A DNA stretch of 64,000 bases, from the NCBI GenBank assembly GCA_963920765.1, contig OY987249.1, positions 6,182,188-6,246,187 on the forward strand. The letters run 5' to 3'. Source of the stretch: Ulota crispa. Taxonomy: Eukaryota; Streptophyta; Bryopsida; Orthotrichales; Orthotrichaceae. A program made the translations under genes and the position numbers. Position 1 is the first letter of the stretch, and each line of letters opens with the position of its first letter. This document shows positions 49,547 through 59,074 of this stretch, piece after piece. Under the pieces are notes generated by a model that saw nothing but the letters and a program-made list of their open reading frames with translations, ran no database searches and was not told the origin of the DNA.

Positions 49547-50000
49547 GATTCAACAAAAAGAGAGAAAAAATTTACAAAACAATTCACAATGATCGGCGCA
49601 TTATGATAACCAATCAATCCTCGTGGTTTCAATATCTGCAAAAAGGCTTCGGTGAAATGTCTGAGAACTCAACGGCATAGACGAGGTCTAAATAGCGATT
49701 TTCTATAAATTGGAGAAGGCGAGTTCGGAGAACTTCGAAAAGCAAGATCACTTGCTAAGTCTGAAACCCTAAGCCCTCAAGCAACACTCTGGCGATACTA
49801 ATTAGGTCAGATTCTGAGAAACTTGCACCGATTTGGTTGCTGCAGCGGAAATACAAACAATTGCCAAATGCAACGTTTGCAATGCAGATGCCGAGGGAAT
49901 CGAGCAATCTTCTTCACGGACCTTCCCCTCGTAGGCAAGGAATTTTTGCTTAACCCTAAAAGCCCATTGTGAGACAAAATGGATTGGGATTTATGATTAA
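49547..50000 (-). promoter_or_regulatory. Upstream region of the TMEM186-like gene
   Basis: Moderate-GC sequence with no frame of note lies between the ATG at 49546 and the first repeat end (TTAACCCTAAAAGCCC at about 49950). It probably holds the promoter and leader; no element can be placed. Confidence 0.3.
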
Positions 50001-50240
50001 CCCCTATAGGATGTTAGCTTACTTAAAAGTGTTGGCCGTATTCATACAAGGACCGTTTAGTACTTAAAGAAATGGCTTTTTGATAAATGCCAATAATTTT
50101 TAAAATTTTCTAATTGATTGGTAGTATGTTTGTAATTTGGCTTAAAATTTACAACTTTAATAGGATTCATGTGTTACTCAAACATCTCATTTGTATACAA
50201 CATACAAGAACATACACAATATAACAACATCTTTTAGGGG
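50001..50240. mobile_element. TTAA-flanked element, 240 bp
   Basis: The ends are CCCCTATAGGATGTT and AACATCTTTTAGGGG, inverted, with TTAA at 49997-50000 and 50241-50244. This is the clearest short example of the TTAA family in the window. Non-coding. Confidence 0.8.
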
Positions 50241-50249
50241 TTAATTTTA

Positions 50250-50658
50250 GGGAATTGATATATGCACACCGGGGTTGATATTTGCACATCCCCTAGGGTA
50301 ATTTTTTTATTTCTTCCATCATAAAGTTGAATTTGAGAATTTTGAATTTAGATTTGGACTTACAGACTATGATTTAGTCTAGAACCATAAAAAAAAAGTT
50401 GCAATTCAACAACTCCCATTGAAAAAGTTGCTCTTTCTTTACAAACAAAAGTAAAAGTAACACTTTTCCCCTAGCTACACTTTTTCATTGGGTGTTGTTA
50501 AATTGCAGCTTTTTTTTTATGGTTCTAGACTAAATCATGGTCTCCCAGTTCAAATTTGAATTCAAAATTTTCAAATTCAACTTTATGATGGTAGAAATAA
50601 AAAATTTACCCTAGGAGGTATGCAAATCTCAACCCCCTATGTGCATATATCAATTCCC
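50250..50658. mobile_element. MITE, GGGAATTG family (copy 2)
   Basis: The ends are GGGAATTGATATATGCACACC and GTGCATATATCAATTCCC. TTAATTTTA flanks both sides (50241-50249 and 50659-50667), a 9-bp direct repeat as left by Mutator-type elements. The interior (a hairpin around AACTTTTTCATTGGG) matches copy 1 at 4998. Confidence 0.88.
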
Positions 50659-50667
50659 TTAATTTTA

Positions 50668-51050
50668 GGGAATTGCTAAAGCCACACCCAAAATTTGCTA
50701 ATGTCACACCCTTGTGAACATATGATTTGAGAATTTTGAGGCTATTTTTTTCAATCATAGTAGTATCATCCCCTTAAAAGAAAGAAGAACAAAACAATTT
50801 TTTGTTGAGCTTTTATTGCACTGTAGCTATTTTTTAATGTATTTTTTCTTTAAATAATTCAAATTTCCTATGTTTTTAGTTTCAAATTCAAACATTTTCA
50901 AAAAATTTGAACTAGCCTTAGAATGTCAAAGGTAAAAAAGAACCTTTGGATCCAAATCAAATAAATTAGCATTAAATTCACACATTTCAAACTCAAAGCA
51001 CACCTTGGGGTGTGGCGTTAGCAATTTGGGTGTGGCTTTAGCAATTTCCT
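50668..51050. mobile_element. MITE related to the GGGAATTG family (copy 3)
   Basis: The ends are GGGAATTGCTAAAGCCACACCC and GGGTGTGGCTTTAGCAATTTCC. The second inner block GCTAATGTCACACCC also has an inverted partner (GGGTGTGGCGTTAGC). TTAATTTTA precedes it and TAATTTTA follows. The interior differs from copies 1 and 2. Confidence 0.88.
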
Positions 51051-51938
51051 AATTTTATTTGATGTTTATTTTGGAAATAGACTTTTGCAAGGGCTATTTT
51101 TATTAAAGTTAGATTCACTATCCAAAGTCTTTGGAGTTTTATGTATTGTTTTTTGTTCAAGGGGCAGGCTAGACATGCCAAATTTTGTTGAGTACTTCTC
51201 TCAACACCACCAATGAAGGCATGATTCTTCACTAGAATATATCAAAAGCAATAGTGTACTAAATAAATGTGTTTTTGTATTTGATAAATACACTAGCTTT
51301 TGAATTGCAATAGCTCTTAGAAATTTATTTTTTTTTTCAATTTTTTTTGTGTTTGTCAATAAAGTCAAAACCTTCCAATTCATTATTGAGATTTTCAATT
51401 TAGCAAAATCAACCATTGGAAATTTGGTTTGCAAAAAACCTTACTATATAGAGATTTTCCAGCACATGTTTACAATGCAAGCTCATGAAGGGAGTGTTCC
51501 AAGGCTTTGCTAGCAATATAAGCTTGTGGAAATATGCCTAACCGTTCACAATATTTAGTCCCAGGGACTTGAAAATTTGGGACACATGTCACAAAAACTA
51601 TTTATACTAACTTCAATGCTCATATCTCTCAATCCATATGATCAAACTTCATGAAAGTTTTACTATGGCTTCATGCATATGTCTAATGCTTCATGCATAT
51701 GTCTAATGCAAGATCCTACAGAATTTTTTTTAAAATCGGTTAAAACATTGTTCTTGGGATCAAACAACTGAAAATGGCAGTTTTCATTGTTTTTCTAGAA
51801 AAAATAGCTAGGGCCTTTACGGGTTAAGCCACATGGTTAAAACCTGCACAAAATAACTTTGAATGGAGTAGGATTAATTGCGACACATGTGTGAAACCGA
51901 ATTGTCTAGATTCTCAGCTAAATCTTTTGGTAAAAAGA
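51051..51938. other. AT-rich intergenic sequence, no gene recognised
   Basis: A TTAA-family end (GGGCCTTTACGGG then TTAA) lies at about 51810-51826 without a clear partner. Small frames are uninformative. Confidence 0.4.
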
Positions 51939-52345
51939 AAGGTAGGCACACCCATACCCGACCATTTAAGGTTTTGGGGCACCTCAAGGTCTTGGAAAAT
52001 TCTGAAAAAAATCCGTAGGGTTAGCCTTTTAACAAGCTATCAAGGAATGTAATTTTTGTAGAAAAAAGTATTGTAGAATGTTTTATATTAAATGGTAAAG
52101 TTGCAACTCAAAAGATCCCATAGATAACTCTAGACTACTCTTGGAAGTGCGTGAGTGTGTTCCTATAAATGCACAAGATGGTCCCAATCCCAACCGCCTC
52201 AAAGCAACTTAGCAACTGACATGTGACAGGATTCGCTTGTGCAAGTGGCATTTAGTGCTCCACTTTAGGTTCAACAGTGGGTGGAGAACAGTCAAAAACT
52301 AGAGTGCGGTGATGGGGAGGGGTTGGAGAAGGGTATGCCTACCTT
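51939..52345. mobile_element. MITE, AAGGTAGG family (copy 2)
   Basis: The left end is AAGGTAGGCACACCCATACCC and the right end is GGGTATGCCTACCTT, inverted. About 407 bp, non-coding. The terminal pattern is the same as at 46101-46415. Confidence 0.65.
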
Positions 52346-53234
52346 AATGATTAGGAAATCTGGCTATTAACCCTTTAGAGACCAATGAACCACATTTTGG
52401 TTCGGGAGAGTAGTTTCTGGCCTATACAGTAAAATTGCTTAACAATTTGGATAATGATCTTGAAGAACGCTTGTGGTCACAAGAATTTTGCATCCAACCC
52501 AAGAAACAACAATGGAATCGGATATGTGAGTTAATGAATAATGGTGTTTATATATCATAGCCTCAAAATACGTATCCATATTTGGTCAAAGATGGTTTAA
52601 AGCAACAACACAATACATCAAACATCCAAGAAGAATGCCACATTTCAATTGTGAAATCTTAAAAAACTTCAAATTGCTTAAGGAATACGCTTGTATTATT
52701 TCTCTATATGGTAGTAGTACAATTGTAGTATTTGAGAATCCATTGAAATGATAGTATCATTTTATTTTATTTTAATTTCATCCTACATTTAAGGCCAATT
52801 CTTGATTGCTTTCACCAATCAGATTTTCCATAACAATTATCAAATTTCTTGTAGAATCGTTTTAGGGTAGTAAAGAAAATCAGATTTTTGACCTTTTTTG
52901 CCCACTTAGCTACACCTTGTGATTGCTACTTTTTTCTATTTTGTGTGAAACTAGTCTTGTTGGAAAGGTGGGAAACCTTGCTTTCTAGAAATGTAAGGCT
53001 CTTCTCAACCAAAGCTTGCATGTAGCGTGAACTTTCAGAACCACACAAGCATAAAAAACTAGAGATTTTCCATACACAGCTCACTCAATCATTAAAATAT
53101 TTCACCTCCAACAGTAGATCTAGCTAAAATTTTGATACATTACAACAAACAAGGTGTCCTTCTCTTCCCATCTTTGCAAGTCTCATTGCCTATTTACAAC
53201 GTAAGATCCCAATTTCATGACACCAAATAGTGCA
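52346..53234. other. AT-rich intergenic sequence, no gene recognised
   Basis: A TTAA-family end (TTAA then CCCTTTAGAGACC) is at 52367-52383; its partner was not found. No frame of note. Confidence 0.4.
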
Positions 53235-53238
53235 TTAA

Positions 53239-53879
53239 CCCATAAATGCTGGAGGCTCCAAATTTTGGTGTTGACAATACTTTGAAGTTCAATAAACTTA
53301 ACTAAGTTGCTATTTTGAACTATTATCTTTGAAGTTTGGTTTTAGCATCAAATATTTGATTTTGAAAATGATTGATTATAATTTCTCTATTCAAGATTTT
53401 GTGCAAGGGTCTTGACTCGGGTCTTGACTCGGGTCTTGACTTTCCGTAGTGTTGAGAAATTTGGCAAATGAGACTCAAATACACTAGATCTTGGAGAAAA
53501 AATCACATTAGAAACTTATTTTTAAAAATTATAAAAGAAAATTTGAAAAGCCGTAAATTGATTGGAGTTATTTATGTTATGTCCTTAAACCTTACATTTT
53601 TGTGGTCACCAATTTTTTAGATTAAACATGTGAAAAGAGGATTGAAAGACTTCAAGTCATTTTTGCAATTTTAAAACCTTCATGATCAAACATTATAATC
53701 TTTCAATCCATAAGTGATGTTGTTGTGCTTTCTTTTCTTATGTGATCTATAACATATCTAGTTTGAATTTGTATGGTTACAATTTTAAAAAAATTAATAC
53801 AACTTATTAGAATGTTGGCATTTTGTTCAATTTGGAGCAAACTTCTAGAAGGTCAAAAAATGCCTCAGGCATTTAGGGG
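53239..53879. mobile_element. TTAA-family element, about 640 bp (copy A)
   Basis: TTAA (53235-53238) is followed by CCCATAAATGCTGGAGG. The right end is CCTCAGGCATTTAGGGG followed by TTAT. The interior matches 54315-54957 over most of its length (CATTATAATCTTTCAATCC, ATTGATTG blocks). A threefold 12-14-base repeat (GGTCTTGACTCG) lies at about 53408-53443. Confidence 0.82.
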
Positions 53880-54161
53880 TTATGGTTGCCTTACCTTCTC
53901 ATGACTCACCCTTGGCCACCTTCAGGGGCATGTAACTCTCTATATACTATAATAACCTCTAATTATGTGCAAAGTTCAAGTTTTCCTGTTCCTTGACTTT
54001 GGCGCTTGTTATTGCATCCAACCTCTGCTTCCTTCTTCCATAGTTTATCACAATAGTTATTGACAAAAATTATTGTAGTCTTGGTAAATATTTGAGTAGT
54101 GCAAAATGTCAAGAAATTAGTATGGGGTAATTTAAATGTACTATTTGGTGGAAATTATTAA

Positions 54162-55155
54162 CCCAAAGTGGATGATTTTTGTCCCCAAAGATAACAAAAA
54201 ATCTACAATAGGATAGAAAAGATCATTTTATTTCTGTTTTTTTTAGAAGTGATCATAAACACATGGTCCATCATGGAAGGCAAAAAAACCTCACGAATTG
54301 CACTCATGATTTAACCCCTCAACGCCCGAGGGGCAATTATTTCACCCCTCTGAATTTTGTTCCAGGATACAAAAAGTTTTTCAATATTTTTTGTGTGGTT
54401 ATTATTATATCTAAATTGTTGTTGAAGTCTAATTTCAGCATCAAGAGTCTGATCTTGAAAATGAATTAACATGATTTATCTATTCAAGATTTTGTGCAAA
54501 GCTGACCATTGCAAATCTTCACTTTCTAGTGTTGAAGGCTTTTGGAAATGAGCCTCAAGTACACTAGAACTTGGAGAAAAATATGCATTAAAAATTCATT
54601 TAAAAAAGTTGTAGAATAGATTTTGAGAAGCCATAAATTGATTGGGGTTATACATGTTATACTTTACATACTCATATTTTTTTGGTACCCTCAATTTTAG
54701 GTTTGAGATGCAAAAAGAGGATTGAAAGACTTCAAATCACTTTCACAGTTTTAACACCCTCATGATCAATCATTATAATCTTTCAATCCATAAGTGATAT
54801 AGTTGTGATTTCTTTTTGTATGCAATCTATAACATGTCTACTTTGAATTTGTATGGCTACATTTCAAAGAAATTGATAAGATTGATCAAAATGCCAACAT
54901 TTTATTCACTTTCAAGCAAATTCTGAGATACTCCAAAATTCCAAGGGCATTGAGGGGTTAAGGTAATCCAAATTGTGAAAAAATCCACAAACACAATGTT
55001 GGGTCTTATATTGCTCTTCTTGCAATTCAAATGAGGGCAGCATGCATTATTGACTTTTATAACTTTTGGAAACAATATCATAGTGGGTGAGCACTTGCCA
55101 CAATACTATACTATTATAGAGGGGTAGTCACAATGACCAACTTGGCATTTAGGGG
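54162..55155. mobile_element. TTAA-family host element interrupted by a nested copy
   Basis: TTAA (54158-54161) is followed by CCCAAAGTGG. The right end is GGCATTTAGGGG followed by TTAA (55156-55159). The parts on either side of the nested insertion (54230-54310 and 54961-55065) match, without interruption, the sequence at about 63825-64000. Confidence 0.65.
54315..54957. mobile_element. TTAA-family element, 643 bp (copy B), nested
   Basis: TTAA (54311-54314) is followed by CCCCTCAACGCCCGAGG. The right end is CCAAGGGCATTGAGGGG followed by TTAA (54958-54961). The whole interior is a diverged copy of 53239-53879. A related sequence at 63.9 kb lacks it, so it can be read as an insertion with TTAA duplication. 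Confidence 0.88.
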
Positions 55156-55159
55156 TTAA

Positions 55160-56600
55160 CATGACATTTTTTTTTGACAAAATGGAGTGACAACTCTAAA
55201 TGATTTAAACCAATGTGGGCTGGTCCTTGTAATTGTTGCCTAATGAATTGTGTTACCTAATGAAATTGGACAGCAAAGATTTGCGGCAATTTGAAAAAAA
55301 ACGCCTTGGTTATTAAGGGTAAAGAGGAATGTTAAAGAAAACCATGAATGGTTTATGCAAAAATATTGGTGGGACTTAGGCTTAAAGTTAGGCTTAGCAA
55401 AATAGTTGACTCAAGACTTGAGTGAACTCTCATTTTCTTTAATGCCAAATTTTTAAAAATGTATTGGCATGTAAGCAATCGGAATGTGAGACTTGAAACA
55501 TAGTATGAAGCACCAAGTCTCAACTTTTGACTCTACCCCAATCAAATTTTGAGATTTCACTAGAACTTGAGACGTGGGACATAATGTGAATGATTTCTTA
55601 TACAAAATCAATCGGGTTGGAATAACAAAGAAAGCATGTTAAAATTTGAAATTACTGGATAAAATCAACCATGGTAAGGTTGCTCCACAAATATGATCTT
55701 TGCACTAAACATTACATTTAGGTTGCCTAAACAATTAGGTTGCCTTACCTTGGAAAGTTACCCCATGACTCATCACTTGGTCATTTGGAGGCACATGCAA
55801 CTCTCTATCACTAAAAGAAAAAAATGTCCTCAATGACTCATTCACAACAATAGCAAATGCCCTAAACAACTATACAATGATATTGAAATGACTCAATTAT
55901 ATTTGTTTTAAAAATTTGCATTTGTTGTGAACTAGTTGTGTATTGCACATTTTCTTTTATTGTAGATACTAAAAGTTTTACATGGTTTACAACTTGGACA
56001 TTGTTACTTTATCTTTTGGCAACTTTGTTGCTATCGTCAAGCCCTTTGAAATTTGTTCATTGCAAAAATTATTGATGAAAACCAATATATCTATATTACT
56101 AAGTGGGAGAATCTCAACTTTGCACCCTTTTTTGAAACCTTCTAAAATTTTTAAATGTAAGTTGATGCAATAAAGGGTGCCCCAAATATGGAACACCAAG
56201 CTCTTTCCAACCACGTCCTTTTCCAAAATCGTCTAGAACTGTTTAGTGGAAATTGAAACCAAAAAGATGCCCCAAATACAGAACACCAAATGCTCTTCAA
56301 CCATATGCTAGAAAACCAACAAATTGCTAAATACTCCCTAGCAAAGTATTTTAGGGTAAGATTCTAAACCAATTATGAGGTATTTCATTTTTGTAAAGTA
56401 CATTAAAATTAGATTCTAGACCAATTGATTTTTTGTAAAGTTGAATGTTGAAGTACTCATACCTATACATGTCCATCTCGCATAAGGCGTGTGCTTGTAT
56501 ACTACAGTAGAACTCCTCTAAACTAATATGCTTGGGATTGGAGGTTCTTTGTTATACAATGGGGTGGGAAGGGAGTGGATAGTGTTGGGACATGCGAGAT
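55160..56600. other. AT-rich intergenic sequence, no gene recognised
   Basis: Short frames only. Phrases such as GTTGCCTTACC and ATGACTCA recur with variation, probably repeat debris. Confidence 0.4.
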
Positions 56601-56601
56601 A

Positions 56602-57183
56602 CTCCCTCTGTCCCATTACAAAGCTCCAAAGAACTTCTTCATGAGGGGTTAATTGTATTTTTAGTCATTATGCTAGTGACAAATGCATTCTACAATCAAT
56701 GTACCACCTACCAAATATCTGCAAAATCTCAAATTTTTATGCTACCATTTAAATACCCAAAGTCCATGCAAAAAGTACCATATTTGTGTATTGTTTGTGA
56801 AGGCTGCTGGCTCCTCATTATTTTAGTCTTTGTAATGATTGCACATGCATTCTAAAATCAACATACCATCTACTAAATGTGTGCAAAATCTCCAACTTTG
56901 ATGTTGCCGTTTGGGCACCCAAATTTCATGCAAAAAGTACCATATTTGTACATGTTGCTAGTTCTTCATTATTGATGATTTAAAGATTAATAGCAACAAT
57001 GATACCTCATATGGGCAAGGCCAAGCTTGTTAGGAGAGGAACACTCTTTAATTGCTTAACTTGCCCCCATGAGATCATTGGACATGACAAACGCTTTCTC
57101 AACAATTGAAATTAGCAAAAGGGAGCTTTTTAGTGGGACAAGAACTATGCCTAATTTGGAGCTTTATATTGGGACAGAGGGAG
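56602..57183. mobile_element. Stowaway-like MITE, CTCCCTCTGT family (copy 3)
   Basis: The ends are CTCCCTCTGTCCCATTACAA and TATTGGGACAGAGGGAG, flanked by TA on both sides (56600-56601 and 57184-57185). It is 582 bp, against 581 bp for copy 1, with the same internal duplicated block (ACCATATTTGT twice). Confidence 0.92.
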
Positions 57184-57371
57184 TATTAGTTTAGGTGATA
57201 TTACTTTAGAGGAGTTCTATTGTAGTAATACCAATGAGGGCCACTTTATACATGGCTTGGGGCAAGATGGAAGGTTGTCATGATTTGAAAACCTTTGGGC
57301 CTTCCATTCGACCCAAGCCTTGCAACCAACTCAACCATGTATAAAACTAGTAGGGCTAAAGACTACAAATT

Positions 57372-57446
57372 CCCAAACTTTGGGAACTTTGGAAACATAA
57401 TGTGGGAACTTTGGGAACATCATGTGGGAACTATGGGAACATCAAA
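57372..57446. repeat. 22-bp tandem repeat (GGGAACTTTGGGAACATC)
   Basis: Units such as ATGTGGGAACTTTGGGAACA recur three times with small changes. Confidence 0.8.
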
Positions 57447-57663
57447 GAATAACACCTAATTAAAATTTCACACTTTTTTTTGTGAAAAAAATTCAAATTC
57501 TTTTAAAGATTTATTTTATATTTTTTCACTTATTTTTTTGTATTTGTATTTCAAATTTTTGAGTTTTTTGGATTTTTTTATTATATTTCATTAATGAACG
57601 GTGACAATGATTTGATCTAATGGAGCTCAATATGGTCCAAGTTTGTAGTTTGGGCCTAAGAAT

Positions 57664-57768
57664 TGATATAGTATAGAATGTTAGGAAATTATTGTGGGAT
57701 GTTAGGAGATTAGTGTAGGATGTTAGGAAATTAGTGTAGATTGTTAGGAAATTAGTGTAGAAATTAGC
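57664..57768. repeat. About 20-bp tandem repeat (ATGTTAGGAAATTAGTGTAG)
   Basis: Four to five imperfect units, with the first ones carrying GGGATG or AGGATG. The minus-strand open frame across it (FLTSYTN-like repeats) is a by-product of the repeat. Confidence 0.85.
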
Positions 57769-58269
57769 ATGGTTCAACCTAAATGTAGTATTTTAGTGTG
57801 GTTCCATTCAAATAGCTAGAGTATTGAATGAAGCCTCCATGCCCTCCGTCCTTGTCGAAGTCGCCCTCGTCTATCCGTCCGCAACTTGTAAGGTGAGGGC
57901 ATCCCCAATCCAATAGGTATATTAGCCCCGCCATCTGTGTCAGACAGGGTTTGATTGAGGCTCTCTTACAGAGCAAGGCCTTTTCCCAATCCACCACCTC
58001 CCAATGCACATACCTTATGACACTCACTAACCACAATTTTTTATTAGTTTATGTTTTTTTTAAGTGCTTATGTGTGGCTGATTCATGTTAGAAGTATTTG
58101 AAATTCTCTAAAATTGCGTTAATGTCACAACTGGAGTGATATGTAGGACTTTCCAAATAGTGAAAATTTGCAAGGAAAGGGCTCTTATGTGGGGAACCCT
58201 AAAAAATGCAGTATGATTTAAGTTTGGTTTAAAGCCCTGCACAAGCTTTTGCCTGCCTCTTTGGGGATG

Positions 58270-59074
58270 CCCTAAGCCCCTGTGGAAATATCGGGGAATC
58301 GCAAACACGCCATATTTCTCTCGGGCAACAACAACCGACGTGCAGAGTGCAACAATCTCCACGTACGTCTTGCAATTGCAAGCAAGCCCACGCCATCTCC
58401 GCCACACGAACAGCCTTCTCTTCCGACTCCAAAATCCCTTCCTCTCGTAGATTTGGCTGTTGCTTTGACTCCTTTGTTTGGTAGGCCCAGTAGCACAGAG
58501 AGAGAAAGAGAAAGAGAAAGAGCGAGAAAAGAAAAGAGAGAGAGGCGGGGCCCGCCGCCCTGCCGTCCGGTGCATTTCCACGCGCACTGACAGGAAAACA
58601 TGTCTCGTCGCCGACCATCGCCCTCCAGCAGCTGGACGCCTTAACTTACTCGTGCATCCTTCTCCTGATTCCGATTGCCCCTCCAACGTACCCGCTTTTT
58701 CAGAAACCACCACGGGAGGTTGCGGTTCTGCTGTCGCAGTCCGGAAGTTGAAGGAGAAAAAGCCACTTCCAGAATCTGCAGGGGCGGACTATGACGCGAG
58801 GCCGATGATGCTGTCATCATAGCATGGTGGATGCTCGTGCGAGAACGAGCGGTCCTCTGCACTGGCCCGGAGGTGGCGCGCACGTTGATTGCTGTAGGAA
58901 GGGAAGCTCAAGGATTATTGTGAAAGACGACTGTAGGTGTCTTGCGAACGTCGACGGCAATCTCGTTGGAGATCGCCCTGTTTTTGTGATTGTGATGGAA
59001 TTTTTTTGAAGACTCGGAATGCGAAGAGCGTTCTTCTTTGAGGCGTGTTTTTTGGTAGGGCAAGGGAGTCAGGG
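58270..59074 (+). promoter_or_regulatory. Probable promoter/5' leader of the ABCD-type transporter gene
   Basis: Composition becomes GC-rich and CpG-rich at about 58270 and stays so to the ATG at 59075. It holds a GA-rich microsatellite (58497-58545, GAGAAAGAGAAAGAGAAAGA) of the kind common in plant 5' leaders. Open frames on both strands (for example 58478-58822) show no recognisable domain and are attributed to composition. Confidence 0.45.

Noticed and set aside
57526-57777. Minus-strand frame with NFLTSYTN-like repeats
   Set aside because: A translation of the 20-bp tandem repeat.
58108-58822. Several frames of 100-200 codons before the ABCD-type gene
   Set aside because: Overlapping frames on both strands in GC-rich, GA-repeat sequence, with low-complexity translations and no family resemblance.
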